Shown in pieces: positions 1-9,536 of a stretch of 64,000 nt of DNA; the first letter of the stretch is position 1, and each line of letters starts with the position of its first letter. Source of the stretch: JABDEZ01 sp965276955 (GTDB lineage: Bacteria; Bacteroidota; Bacteroidia; Chitinophagales; Chitinophagaceae); NCBI GenBank assembly GCA_965276955.1, contig CBDIBP010000043.1:62001-126000 (forward strand). Reading direction: 5' to 3'. The notes under the pieces are model-generated. The model made no database searches and was not told where the DNA came from. It saw only the letters and a list, made by a program, of their open reading frames with translations. Made by a program: the position numbers and the translations under genes.

Positions 1-822
1 CGTGAAGTGGCTACCTGTGGCAGCTTCGCTAATGCTGCGCCAGCTTATAAGCCCGCCACCTATTATTTCCTGGTAAGGGTTTTGATTGGTGTAGTTGAAA
101 TGGCAAGTGAGCGCGAACTGGTCATCGAGGCGCACCTTAAAACCCATTTGTCCGTCAAACTTCATGCTGGCCCTTTCCAGTTGGTCTGCAGCCAGGAAGG
201 CTTGCGGGGGTTGCAGTACATGGTATGCAGATACGCCTATATAGTAGTTGGCGTGGTTGTATGCGCCCATCGATCCGTTGAGGCTGACGCCTGCGCCAAG
301 ATCATAGCTCTGTATGCTCTTAAAATTTTGACTTTCCCCTGTAGCATTGTAGGAGGAGTAGTTTCCGTTAACATATTGGCTGCTGAACTGCGCCTTGCTG
401 ATATCTATAGAGCGCTGTATAAAACCGCCAGTGAAGCCTGCAGAGAAATAGGTATTGTGCTCATCTTCCATGCTCTTGTTATAGTTGATGGCCGGGTATA
501 CCTGTACGGTATTAAAACTGATAGACCCTGCATGGTCGTAAGTGGCAGCAAGGCCTATGCTGAGAAAGTCTTTCTTTTCCTGGCCCAGGTGTATGCGGGT
601 CTCCATAGAGGCCAGTACGGTCTGGTAGGGTACTGCGAGGTCGCTCCACTGCGAGCGGTAATCTACGCCGGCTTTATAGTCTCCGCTAAATATACCTACC
701 AGCGCAGGATTGCGCAAAATAGGGTTGTCGTAGAATTGGGAAAAATGTAGGTCCTGGGCTATTCCCTTATACGCACCCGCACCGCACATCATTAACACCA
801 ATAAGGTAAAATATCTCTTCAT
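1..822 (-). CDS. PorP/SprF-family T9SS-associated outer-membrane protein (3' end cut by window)
   Basis: Reading the minus strand from the ATG at 822 gives a signal peptide (MKRYFTLLVLMMCGAGAY, then an AQ cleavage context) followed by QDLHFSQFYDNPILRNPALV, the characteristic start of PorP/SprF family barrels (seen: xFSQF, NPA). The next ~250 residues alternate polar and aromatic residues as in an outer-membrane beta-barrel. The frame is still open at base 1, so the C-terminus is missing. PorP/SprF-like proteins are usually encoded beside T9SS type B substrates and help retain or attach them at the cell surface (family knowledge). Here the gene lies 32 bp downstream of exactly such a substrate, on the same strand, so co-transcription is likely. 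Confident of family; the specific partner role is inferred from adjacency. Confidence 0.88.
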   Translation of the reverse strand, partial: MKRYFTLLVLMMCGAGAYKGIAQDLHFSQFYDNPILRNPALVGIFSGDYKAGVDYRSQWSDLAVPYQTVLASMETRIHLGQEKKDFLSIGLAATYDHAGSISFNTVQVYPAINYNKSMEDEHNTYFSAGFTGGFIQRSIDISKAQFSSQYVNGNYSSYNATGESQNFKSIQSYDLGAGVSLNGSMGAYNHANYYIGVSAYHVLQPPQAFLAADQLERASMKFDGQMGFKVRLDDQFALTCHFNYTNQNPYQEIIGGGLISWRSISEAATGSHFT

Positions 823-854
823 GACACTTGATTTTAAAACTGTTTTTTATGCTG

Positions 855-3800
855 TTATAGGACCAGGGAAATATCCCCTTTATATTCCAGCAGTTCGCCT
901 GTTTCGCAGGTCACTATTATTGAGTATACGAATACATCCGACTTCAGCAGTTGCCCTTTGTACTTGCCATCCCACCCTGCGTTAGGGTCGTTCACTGGCA
1001 CATCATCGGCACTGTATACTTGCTCGCCCCAGCGGTTGAAAACACTGAAGTGTTTCACATTGATAATACCTTTACCGCTTACATAGAATTTATCATTAGC
1101 GCCATCGCCATTTGGGGTAAATATATTGGGGATGAACACTTGCCCGTTCTGGCATTTAAGATATATAGTGGTCCTTGCACTGTCCCTACAGCCGCCTTGG
1201 CCGGTTGCAGTAACGGTATATGTGGTAGTGCGTTGCGGCGTGGCCGAAGGGCTCTGGCAGTCTATACAGCTCAGCCCATCTGGCGGCGACCAGGTAAAGG
1301 CAGTAATATCCAGACTGCTTTTCACGTTTATCTGTGTTGTTTGTCCATCCAGTATCGTTTGGTCAGCACCGGTACTTATTTTAGGCAGCGGGTAGACGAG
1401 TATTGGTTGCGTAAGGGTATCGGTAAAGCAGTCGTTCTCTTTAATGTATACGGTATATGTGGTAGTGCTGCCCGGTACTACTGTAGGCGCAGCGCTGTTG
1501 GGGTCGCTCAGGCCATTGACAGGTGTCCAGGTGTAGCTTTGCCCACCTGTAGCTTTTAGGTGCACAGTAGTGCCCGCACATACACTATCCCCTGCGCCTA
1601 CAGATGTAGGCACCCGGCTCTCTACGGCCAGCAGTACCTGTGTAGTATCTTTGCAGCCATTCACATCTATACCAGCAACGTTATAAACAGTGTTGGTAGT
1701 TATATCCACGAATGGCGCAGCACAGTTACTACATGATAGGCCAGCTGCAGGGTACCATATATAGCTTTGGGCACCAGTAGCAGTTACTTGTATCGGTACA
1801 CCTGCACACACATTCTGCGCAGGCACCTTCACTACCGGCAGCGGGTTCACTACCACCACTATATGCCCGGTATCGGTACAGCCATTGCCTGCTACTGTAG
1901 CCAGGCTGTATAGGGTGGTAGCTGCAGGGCTGGCAACAGGCGTGGCGCAATTGCTGCAAGATAGCCCGGTGGCAGGATACCATAGATAACTAACAGCCCC
2001 CGCAGCAGTACCGGGCAACACTACAGACTTACCGGCACAAATACTTTTGCTGGAATCTAATGACGACGCAGCAAGCGCATTTACAGTTATGGTTACCTGG
2101 CTGGTAGCGCTGCAGCCGTTGGCTCCTGTGCCTGTAACCGTATAGGTAGTGGTCCCAGCCGGGCTGGCAACAGGCGCAGCACAGTTGGTGCAGGATAATC
2201 CCGCAGGTGGTGTCCATGTGTATGATACCGCGCCGGTCGCATTGAGTTGCGCAGGGTGGCTGCCGCAAATAGAGCGGTTAGGGCCTGCGCTTACTACGGG
2301 TAAGGTATTTACTACTTCGGTGATCGTAGTAGTGTCCATGCAACCATTGGTCGCGGTGCCCACTACGGTATAGGTGGTAGTAGCTGCAGGAAGTACGGAA
2401 GTAGATGCGCAGTTAGTGCAGCCCAGGCCAGTGCCGGGTGTCCACACGTAGGTAGCAGCGCCTGAGGCAGTGAGTGTTACCTGTGCTGTTTGCCCCGGGC
2501 ATATTGGTGAGTTACCAGTAATGGTAACAACAGGTTTCTGCCCTATGCTCACAGTTCTAATAATAGTATCAGTACAGCCCGATACATTGCTGATGATAAG
2601 CCGCACCTGGTAGGTGCCGCCGGTAGTGTAGGTGTGCACAGGGTTGTGTGCCAATGATGTACTACCATCGCCAAAGCTCCACGAGCGGGTGGCTATGCCA
2701 GATAAAGAGCCTGAGGTACTATCGGTAAAGCTAACAGGCGCCGGCGTGCATAATGATGCCGCAGTGTAAGACACGAAAGCGTTTAAACGATCTGCCCGCA
2801 CGGTATCTCCCATTACAGGCACCTGGCAGGTACCATTGCTGATGATGACCAGCGGTATGTAATTACCCGGCTGTGTGTAAGTATAGTTGAAGGTAGACGC
2901 CGTAGTGGTCTGGGTATATCCATTATTCAGATCCCAGGTATATGATGTTGCGCCGTTGCTATTGCTTACATTCAGTTGAATACTCAACGGTGTGCAGCCC
3001 GAATAATTATTGACAGAGAAAGTACCTGTAGGGCCCAGTACAGCTACGCTTTTAGTGGCAGAGTCCACACAGCCCGAAATATTGTGTGCCACCATTTTTA
3101 TATGATAAACACCGGGGTAAGTATACACCGTAGATGGGTTAGCGAGTACTGACTGGCCACCGTTACCAAACGTCCAGGTGTAGGTATTGCTGCCGTTGGT
3201 AAGGTTGGTGCAGTGTACGGTAAGTGGCGGGCATGTGGCAAAACTATCGCTGATGGCAAATGCGGCGTTAAGCCCCGCTACACGTATGTACGCAGTGCGG
3301 GTCATGGTATCGCTGCAGCTATTGGCATCTGTAACTATGAGCCTGATAGTATAGGAACCCATGACAGGGTAAATATGAAAAGGAGTAGTGGCAAAAGAAG
3401 TGATACCATCCCCAAAGCTCCAGTTATAGCTTAGTCCGTTACCAGTAGAAGTGTTGGTGAAATTTACCTGCATATTCGGGCATACCGCGGTATCGCCTGA
3501 TGTGAACTGTGCATGGGGTCTGGTGGTCTGTATATAATTGGCACGCACCAGGGAATCGGTGCAGCCATTGGCATCCTTCACTACCAGCGTGACAGGGAAA
3601 TTACCTGTAGTGGTATATGTGTGGGAGACAACCGTGAAATTGCCGGGAGTAGTATTGCCATCGCCATACTTCCACAACCTGCTCACGATGGATGATGATG
3701 AGGGCGCGCTGCTCTGGTCAGTGAATTGCACCCCCAACGGCACACACCCCGATACATTATTGGCAATAAAGCTGGCGGTAGGGCCGCCAACGCTTATGTA

Positions 3801-6074
3801 GTTGGTTTTTTTAATAGTATCTGCACAGCCATGCTGGTCGGTCACTATCACGCTCACGGTATAGATACCCGCAGTAGTGTAGCTATGCAGAACGGATGAT
3901 GTGCTGTTGAATATGGTACCATCCCCAAAGTTCCATGTATAGCTTGCTGTGCCCGGTATATTATTGGTGCTGAAAGTAACTGCTGTGTTCTTGCAGGTAT
4001 TAGAATCTATAGCTACCAGCGAGGACGGGCTGAAGGTATTGCTGAGGTGGATGATAGATATGTAGGTGTCGTTGCAGCCGGTGGCATTGTTGTGGACGGT
4101 AAGTATCACCGTATCGGTGCCTGCGCTGCTGTATATGTGCGATGGGTTTTGGGCGGTAGATGTAGCGCCATCACCAAAGTGCCACATCCAGGTATCGGCC
4201 CCGCTCGATTGGTCGGTGAAATTGAGTTGCAGCGAATTGCTGCATACAAAGCTATAAGCGAATTGTGCGTGTGGCAACTGCACAGCTATATAGTTGGGTC
4301 TTGTCAGGGTATCGGCGCAGCCCCCTGGCCCAAAAGCAATAAGCGTCACAGTGGCGGTACCGGTTATTTCGTAGCTATGCACAGGATTAGCGGTATTACC
4401 CGCAAGGCCATCACCATATATCCACAGGTAGGCTGTGGCCCCGGTAGATGTGTTGCTAAATGTAACGTTGGTGGCTGGGCAGGTGGTAAGGGGTGCAGCG
4501 GTGAATGCAGCAGTAGGTTTTACAGCTGTCATTATGCTTGTTGTGGCGGTGTAGGTGCAGCCTGCAGCAAGTGTATAGGTGTAGGTTATGATGTAGGTAC
4601 CTGCTGTAGTATATACGTGTGTAGCGCTGGTGCCGGTAGTACCATCGCCATAATTATAACTGAAAGAAGTGGGCGTTATGTTCGGCGATATAGATACTAA
4701 GAAATTGGCCGTGGCCGGTATGCAATTGCCATTTGGTAATGAAGGAGTAAAAGATGTAGAGGGTGTGCCTATGGCTATGTAGTTGGGCAGTGTAAGAGAA
4801 TCGCTGCAGCCACTGCTGCTGGTGACCACAAGCTTTACATTATACACACCCGTAGCTGTATATGTGTGCGAAGGGTTGGCTGTGGTCTGTGTGGTGCCAT
4901 CCCCAAAGTACCAGGTTTGCGTAGCGCTATTAGTGCTGCTGTTGGTGAACTGCACAGTGAACGGTGCGGTGCAGCTCCAGGTACTGTTTGCCGAAAAGCT
5001 TACAGTTGGCTTTGCGTTTATGGTTATGGTCTGTGTGGCAGAGTCTGCACAGGCGCCTGCACTGCTTACGAGTTTTGTTGTATATACACCTGCACTTGCA
5101 TAAGTGTGAGCCGGGCTTGTTGTGGTGCTGGCTGTGCCATCGCCAAATGTCCATGCAGTATTTGAAGATGCGGGTACTGAGGTATTGGTAAATGTAATGG
5201 CATTGCCCAGGCAGATAGATGAATTACTTACTGTAAAAGAAGCCGTAGGGTGGCCTATTACTACAAAAGCAGGTTTTACAGCAGTGTCCTTACAACCATT
5301 GGCGCCGGTTGCAACCAGAGTAACCGTATAAGTTCCTAAAGCAGCATATGGATGAGAAGGGTTAATGGCTACAGCAGTGCTGCCATCGCCAAACGTCCAC
5401 GAGTAAGATGTGCCGCCTGTGGTAAGGTTATTAAAGTTCACAGTGGCCGGGGCTGTGCATGGAGTGTTGGTACTCGAAGCAAAATTGGCAACAGGTGCAT
5501 TCTGCGACCGTATATATCCTGTCTTTACAAGGGTATTGGTGCACCCGCTGGCATTAGTGATAATGAGCGTAACATTATAAGTGCCTACAGTACTGTATAG
5601 GTGCGATGGATTTGCCAATGTACTGGTATTACCATCACCAAAGTCCCACAGATAGGTGCTGGCACCACTGCTGTTGGGTATTGAGGTGTTAATGAAATTG
5701 ACAGTGTGTGATGAACACACAGCGCCCGAATCGCTAGCCACAAAATTGGCTATGGGTAACCCATTCACAGTAATGTAACTGGTGATGGTCTTCGTATTAC
5801 TGCCGCTGGCATTGGTAGCCGTAAGGGTAACGGTATATGTGCCCGCTGTGGTGTAGGTAGTAGATGGGTTTTGCAGGGTAGATGTGGTACCGTTACCCAA
5901 TGTCCAGCTCCAGGAGGTGGGGCTGCCGGTACTTTGATCTGTGAACTGTACTACCACGGGAGAACATCCACTGGTATTGTTAGCCGTAAAGTTGGCTACT
6001 GGCTGGGCTATCATGATACCAGGCATACCAATGGCTATACCGATACATAATAGCGTGTATAGAACTCTACTCAT
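855..6074 (-). CDS. Giant PKD-repeat surface protein with T9SS type B C-terminal sorting domain
   Basis: A 1739-residue secreted protein. A signal peptide (MSRVLYTLLCIGIAIGMPG, then IAQP) precedes about 14 PKD-type domains. Each starts with an xASF/xAxF strand plus a Cys, and carries W-x-FGDG and HxYxxxGxYxVxL motifs. Six shorter Cys-rich Ig-like repeats follow, with a GLSCxNC core and TTTYTVxxT. The C-terminus has VFIPNIFTPNGDGANDKF, FNRWGEQVY and a W-DGKYKG block, the hallmark of the T9SS gliding-type (type B) sorting domain. It is likely exported by T9SS and held on the surface as an adhesin or matrix protein, with the PorP/SprF-like protein just downstream. The open frame extends to an ATG at 6113, but a candidate -7 element (6111-6118) overlaps that start and the signal peptide begins at 6074, so 6074 is chosen. 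Ligand unknown. Confidence 0.93.
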   Translation of the reverse strand: MSRVLYTLLCIGIAIGMPGIMIAQPVANFTANNTSGCSPVVVQFTDQSTGSPTSWSWTLGNGTTSTLQNPSTTYTTAGTYTVTLTATNASGSNTKTITSYITVNGLPIANFVASDSGAVCSSHTVNFINTSIPNSSGASTYLWDFGDGNTSTLANPSHLYSTVGTYNVTLIITNASGCTNTLVKTGYIRSQNAPVANFASSTNTPCTAPATVNFNNLTTGGTSYSWTFGDGSTAVAINPSHPYAALGTYTVTLVATGANGCKDTAVKPAFVVIGHPTASFTVSNSSICLGNAITFTNTSVPASSNTAWTFGDGTASTTTSPAHTYASAGVYTTKLVSSAGACADSATQTITINAKPTVSFSANSTWSCTAPFTVQFTNSSTNSATQTWYFGDGTTQTTANPSHTYTATGVYNVKLVVTSSSGCSDSLTLPNYIAIGTPSTSFTPSLPNGNCIPATANFLVSISPNITPTSFSYNYGDGTTGTSATHVYTTAGTYIITYTYTLAAGCTYTATTSIMTAVKPTAAFTAAPLTTCPATNVTFSNTSTGATAYLWIYGDGLAGNTANPVHSYEITGTATVTLIAFGPGGCADTLTRPNYIAVQLPHAQFAYSFVCSNSLQLNFTDQSSGADTWMWHFGDGATSTAQNPSHIYSSAGTDTVILTVHNNATGCNDTYISIIHLSNTFSPSSLVAIDSNTCKNTAVTFSTNNIPGTASYTWNFGDGTIFNSTSSVLHSYTTAGIYTVSVIVTDQHGCADTIKKTNYISVGGPTASFIANNVSGCVPLGVQFTDQSSAPSSSSIVSRLWKYGDGNTTPGNFTVVSHTYTTTGNFPVTLVVKDANGCTDSLVRANYIQTTRPHAQFTSGDTAVCPNMQVNFTNTSTGNGLSYNWSFGDGITSFATTPFHIYPVMGSYTIRLIVTDANSCSDTMTRTAYIRVAGLNAAFAISDSFATCPPLTVHCTNLTNGSNTYTWTFGNGGQSVLANPSTVYTYPGVYHIKMVAHNISGCVDSATKSVAVLGPTGTFSVNNYSGCTPLSIQLNVSNSNGATSYTWDLNNGYTQTTTASTFNYTYTQPGNYIPLVIISNGTCQVPVMGDTVRADRLNAFVSYTAASLCTPAPVSFTDSTSGSLSGIATRSWSFGDGSTSLAHNPVHTYTTGGTYQVRLIISNVSGCTDTIIRTVSIGQKPVVTITGNSPICPGQTAQVTLTASGAATYVWTPGTGLGCTNCASTSVLPAATTTYTVVGTATNGCMDTTTITEVVNTLPVVSAGPNRSICGSHPAQLNATGAVSYTWTPPAGLSCTNCAAPVASPAGTTTYTVTGTGANGCSATSQVTITVNALAASSLDSSKSICAGKSVVLPGTAAGAVSYLWYPATGLSCSNCATPVASPAATTLYSLATVAGNGCTDTGHIVVVVNPLPVVKVPAQNVCAGVPIQVTATGAQSYIWYPAAGLSCSNCAAPFVDITTNTVYNVAGIDVNGCKDTTQVLLAVESRVPTSVGAGDSVCAGTTVHLKATGGQSYTWTPVNGLSDPNSAAPTVVPGSTTTYTVYIKENDCFTDTLTQPILVYPLPKISTGADQTILDGQTTQINVKSSLDITAFTWSPPDGLSCIDCQSPSATPQRTTTYTVTATGQGGCRDSARTTIYLKCQNGQVFIPNIFTPNGDGANDKFYVSGKGIINVKHFSVFNRWGEQVYSADDVPVNDPNAGWDGKYKGQLLKSDVFVYSIIVTCETGELLEYKGDISLVL

Positions 6075-6110
6075 ACACCTATATTTAAATTTTTCTCTCT
6101 TAATGTGCAG

Positions 6111-6118
6111 CAAAAATA
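6111..6118 (-). promoter_or_regulatory. Candidate Bacteroidota -7 element of the PKD protein gene
   Basis: The minus strand reads TATTTTTG, matching TAnnTTTG, about 37 bp upstream of the ATG at 6074. No well-spaced TTG -33 element was found. Its position argues against translation starting at 6113. Confidence 0.4.
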
Positions 6119-6444
6119 AGCAACAACCCTATACAATATTAAACGGTCATATGTATATGACACATATGATCTCATTTTTACATTGTTATGATATAGTGTA
6201 TTTTTACCTACTACTAAGGTACTGGAATAATAATTTATATAACCCTTTGCAGATCTATATAATTATGAATTTCAGGCAGAAAGATAGTGAACTACTATAT
6301 GCCACTTATTTTATGTAGGTCTTTATGCAGGTATGGGTAATATTACTGCATGTTTAGGGCGCATGAGTTTTTAATACTTAGCGCTGAAAAAGAATAAAGT
6401 AAGCCTGCATGTAGACATGCAGTGTTGTTTCAATAGCTGCAACC
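6119..6444. other. AT-rich intergenic region between the PKD gene and pdxJ
   Basis: About 325 bp without a supportable gene. It is AT-rich and upstream of the PKD gene on the minus strand. The only structure seen is an 8-bp hairpin at 6405-6422 (CTGCATGT, AG, ACATGCAG). On the minus strand it lies just past pdxJ and is followed by a T-rich tract, so it may be a weak pdxJ terminator. Confidence 0.4.
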
Positions 6445-7173
6445 TTATTGCATAGTTTGCAATTTCCTTCTGTACATCTGTATAGTATTCTCCAGTCCGT
6501 AGTACAGCGCATCGCTGATGAGTGCATGGCCTATAGATACTTCCAGCAGTTGAGGTACGCTTTGCGCAAAGAATTGCAGGTTGTGCAGGTCCAAATCGTG
6601 GCCGGCATTGATACCTAAGCCATTGTTGACGGCAATATTTGCAGCGGCCACATAGTCTTTTATAGCTGCGTTCTTATCAGTATGGAATTGAGATGCATAT
6701 GCTTCGGTATATAGCTCTATACGGTGGGTACCTGTTGCGGCTGCGGCTGCAACCATTTCGGGTACAGGGTCTACGAATATGCTTACGCGTATACCGGCCT
6801 TTTTTAAAATAGCAATAGTATCGCGCAAGTAGTTGGCCTGTTTTATAGTGTCCCAGCCGTGGTTGCTGGTCAGCTGGTTGGGGTCGTCTGGTACCAGGGT
6901 CACTTGTGCGGGCTTTACATCCAGTACCAGTTGCATGAATTTATCTTCCAGCGGGTTGCCTTCGATATTAAATTCGGTGGTCACAATATCTTTCAGTGCA
7001 TACACATCGGCATAGCGTATATGGCGCTCATCGGGGCGCGGATGCACGGTGATACCTTCTGCGCCAAACCGCTCACAGTCGGCTGCAACTTTCAGCACAT
7101 CAGGATTGTTGCCACCGCGGCTGTTGCGCAGGGTAGCTATCTTGTTTATATTCACCGAAAGCCTTGTGGCCAT
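6445..7173 (-). CDS. pdxJ: Pyridoxine 5'-phosphate synthase PdxJ
   Basis: A 242-residue cytosolic TIM-barrel enzyme that condenses 3-amino-1-hydroxyacetone phosphate with deoxyxylulose 5-phosphate to make pyridoxine 5'-phosphate (vitamin B6, DXP-dependent route). Diagnostic stretches include RLSVNINKIATLRNSRGG at the N-terminus, GITVHPRPDERHIR, TEFNIEGNP, PAQVTLVPDDP, IELYTEAYA and GLGINAGHDLDLHNL. The length matches the family (about 235-245). The frame is open upstream to 7281, but homology starts at MATRLSVNIN, so 7173 is used. It is divergent from the solute-binding lipoprotein gene with only 40 bp between start codons, so the two promoters must overlap coding DNA. Confidence 0.96.
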   Translation of the reverse strand: MATRLSVNINKIATLRNSRGGNNPDVLKVAADCERFGAEGITVHPRPDERHIRYADVYALKDIVTTEFNIEGNPLEDKFMQLVLDVKPAQVTLVPDDPNQLTSNHGWDTIKQANYLRDTIAILKKAGIRVSIFVDPVPEMVAAAAATGTHRIELYTEAYASQFHTDKNAAIKDYVAAANIAVNNGLGINAGHDLDLHNLQFFAQSVPQLLEVSIGHALISDALYYGLENTIQMYRRKLQTMQ

Positions 7174-7179
7174 TATGTT

Positions 7180-7187
7180 TATTTTTG
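7180..7187 (+). promoter_or_regulatory. Candidate -7 element for the solute-binding lipoprotein gene
   Basis: TATTTTTG matches TAnnTTTG and lies 26 bp upstream of the ATG at 7214, inside the 40-bp space between the divergent starts. No convincing -33 TTG at the usual spacing was seen, so confidence is limited. Confidence 0.35.
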
Positions 7188-7213
7188 GTAAAATTAAAGC
7201 GCATTTAGCACAT

Positions 7214-8851
7214 ATGAGGCCGATGGGTGCAAATAAACATTTCTTATTCCTGCTGCTTACGCTTGGGCTGCTTGCAGGCACATCGTGCCGACAAACTGCT
7301 ACAGAAAATAAGAAGGTATTCCGCCTTAACTATTCCAGCGGCACGCTTGAAAGCATAGACCCTGCTTTTGCGAAGGACCTGTACATAATGTGGACGGTAC
7401 ACATGGTATACAATACACTGGTAGAGGCTGATGAGCACGAGCATATAGTGCCCTCGCTTGCCACACGTTGGGATGTGTCTAATGACGGACTCACTTATAC
7501 TTTTCACCTCCGCAATGATGTTTATTTTCAGGATAACCCCCTCTTTTCCGGTGGCAAGGGCAGGCGCATGGTAGCTGCTGATGTGGTATACAGTTTCAAC
7601 AGACTTATAGACCCTGCTACGGCATCCACCGGAGGGTGGATATTTAATGGGCGTGTGGCAACGCAGCAGCCATTTACAGCTATCAACGATACCACGCTGC
7701 AAATAAAACTTGCGCACCCCTTCAGGCCGCTCGTGCAAATGCTGAGCATGCCCTACTGCAGCATAGTACCACAGGAAGTAGCAAAACATTGGGGCAGCGA
7801 TTTCCGCCGACACCCCTGCGGCACAGGCCCGTTCATGTATCACTACTGGGACGAAGGCAATGTGCTGGTACTGCACAAGAACCCGCACTATTGGGAAAAA
7901 GAAAATGACAGGCAACTACCGCTTACAGATGCGGTGCAAATAACCTTTACAGACAGCAAGGCCACAGAATTTTTCCTGTTCCTGCAGCACAAACTCGACT
8001 TTGTAAATGGTATAGACGGTACTTTTAAAGACCTTGTATTAGCGCGCAGCGGCACGCTGAAAAAAGAATACGCCAGTAAGTTCCACCTGGATAAAGGTGT
8101 GTACTTTGATACGGAATATATAGGCTTCCTTATGGATAGCAGCAACAAAGCTGTGCAAGGGCAGCCTACTCAAAACCTATTGGTACGGCAGGCCATCAAC
8201 TATGCTGTAGACCGTAAAAAGATAGTCACCTACTTCCGCAATGGTACTGGTATACCAGCCTCAGGAGGTTTTATACCCTATGGTATGCCGGGCTATGATA
8301 GTGCCCAGCATTACGGCTACCATTATGACCCCGCAAAGGCATTGCAACTACTGGCGCAGGCAGGCTACCCGCATGGCAAAGGCCTCGCTCCTGTGAAGCT
8401 GACCACTGTGGACAACTGGGTAGACATCACTAACCTGGTAGCCACACAACTACAAGAGGTGGGTATACCTACCGAGATAGATGTGCTGCAACCCAACATA
8501 CTAAAGCAACAAACATCAGAAAGCAGGGTAGCCTGCTTCCGCGCTACATGGCTGGCCGATTATCCTGATGCAGAAAGCTACATGGCTTTTTTCTACAGTC
8601 GCTATCCTGCACCGCCCAACTATACACGGTTCAGGAATGCGCAATTCGATACTTGGTATGATCAAAGCCTGAATGCACCTGATAGTACCCGACTACAGCT
8701 ATACCACAAAATGGATAGCCTCGCCATGAGCTATGCGCCCATACTCCCTTTGTTTTACGATCAGTTGCTGCACTTTACCCAAAACAATGTGCACGGCTTT
8801 AGCAGCAACGCAATGAACATCATAGAGCTAAAGCGGGTAGAGCTGAAGTGA
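7214..8851 (+). CDS. ABC-type peptide/nickel solute-binding lipoprotein (SBP_bac_5 family)
   Basis: A 545-residue lipoprotein. The leader NKHFLFLLLTLGLLAGTSC ends in a lipobox with the acylated Cys, followed by a family 5 extracellular solute-binding fold: LNYSSGTLESIDPAFA near the start, then the domain-typical LATRWDVSNDGLTYTFHLR, ADVVYSFNRLIDP, GTGPFMYHYWDEG, VRQAINYAVDRKKIV and DYPDAESYMAFFYS. Such proteins capture oligopeptides or similar ligands for an ABC importer, but no permease or ATPase gene is adjacent, so the transporter must be encoded elsewhere or the protein acts differently. The longer open frame (from 7049) overlaps pdxJ on the other strand and precedes the signal peptide, so the start at 7214 (or 7223) is preferred. 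Ligand not predictable. Confidence 0.92.
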   Translation: MRPMGANKHFLFLLLTLGLLAGTSCRQTATENKKVFRLNYSSGTLESIDPAFAKDLYIMWTVHMVYNTLVEADEHEHIVPSLATRWDVSNDGLTYTFHLRNDVYFQDNPLFSGGKGRRMVAADVVYSFNRLIDPATASTGGWIFNGRVATQQPFTAINDTTLQIKLAHPFRPLVQMLSMPYCSIVPQEVAKHWGSDFRRHPCGTGPFMYHYWDEGNVLVLHKNPHYWEKENDRQLPLTDAVQITFTDSKATEFFLFLQHKLDFVNGIDGTFKDLVLARSGTLKKEYASKFHLDKGVYFDTEYIGFLMDSSNKAVQGQPTQNLLVRQAINYAVDRKKIVTYFRNGTGIPASGGFIPYGMPGYDSAQHYGYHYDPAKALQLLAQAGYPHGKGLAPVKLTTVDNWVDITNLVATQLQEVGIPTEIDVLQPNILKQQTSESRVACFRATWLADYPDAESYMAFFYSRYPAPPNYTRFRNAQFDTWYDQSLNAPDSTRLQLYHKMDSLAMSYAPILPLFYDQLLHFTQNNVHGFSSNAMNIIELKRVELK

Positions 8852-8905
8852 TCTAACATATCATTATAAATAGGCATGGAGCTTTATGCGTATTTTTAAT
8901 GAACG

Positions 8906-9481
8906 ATGAAAAGGATATTGTGTGTGTTATTATTAATGAGTTTCGCTCCTGCATATGCTCAGAAACATGGAGTGACCGTGAAGGTAAAAATGGGCAATGA
9001 AAGTGATGGTGACAACATACTACTATACAACCGCAACCACCCTCTTACTATAAGCGATTTTGAAGGCAGACCTTTTGGGCCGCAAGTAGCAATGACCAGC
9101 AGTGGTATATATATAAGCTCTAATTGGAGTGGTGATAACATTAGTATCTCGCTCGATGTGGTCATTACGACCACATTTGACAGGTCGAGATCGTTCTTTA
9201 AAGATGAAGGGAAGAACGCTTACATTTTGAATCACGAGCAACGGCACTTTGACATTACGGCAATTGAGGCATGCAAGCTGATAACAGCTATTAAAAATTA
9301 TCACTTCACACTGGCCAACTACGAAGAAGAGCTGAGCACTATTTACCAGAAGTATCAGAACGAGAATACTGAAAGGCAACAGCAGTATGATGATGAGACC
9401 AACCATAGCATCAACAAAATGCAACAAGAAGCATGGAATAAAAAGATAGATACAGAGCTAAAGGAACAGACCTGCTATTAG
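8906..9481 (+). CDS. Secreted DUF922-like protein (predicted Zn-dependent protease fold)
   Basis: A 191-residue protein with a clear signal peptide (MKRILCVLLLMSFAPAYA, cleavage before QK). It contains LTISDFEGRP, resembling the W-x-DF-x-G entrance of DUF922, and an HEQRHFDI motif (H-E-x-x-H) at about residue 110, where DUF922 members carry the presumed zinc site. The C-terminal third is a charged, Gln-rich helix (likely coiled coil) ending in a single Cys. Predicted periplasmic or surface-exposed. It follows the solute-binding lipoprotein by 54 bp on the same strand, so they may share a transcript. Protease activity is a family-level prediction only. Confidence 0.7.
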   Translation: MKRILCVLLLMSFAPAYAQKHGVTVKVKMGNESDGDNILLYNRNHPLTISDFEGRPFGPQVAMTSSGIYISSNWSGDNISISLDVVITTTFDRSRSFFKDEGKNAYILNHEQRHFDITAIEACKLITAIKNYHFTLANYEEELSTIYQKYQNENTERQQQYDDETNHSINKMQQEAWNKKIDTELKEQTCY

Positions 9482-9536
9482 GAAGTGAATAAGTTATCTT
9501 AATATACACCACTAAACAACACACTAAATATCTCTA

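Noticed and set aside
7..750. Long plus-strand open frame opposite the PorP/SprF gene
   Set aside because: It is the reverse-strand shadow of a clearly coding barrel with signal peptide; the shadow has no family-like motif.
951..5600. Several plus-strand open frames of 60-217 residues inside the PKD gene
   Set aside because: All are shadows created by the repeated PKD coding sequence; composition is unnatural and they overlap one continuous 1739-codon gene.
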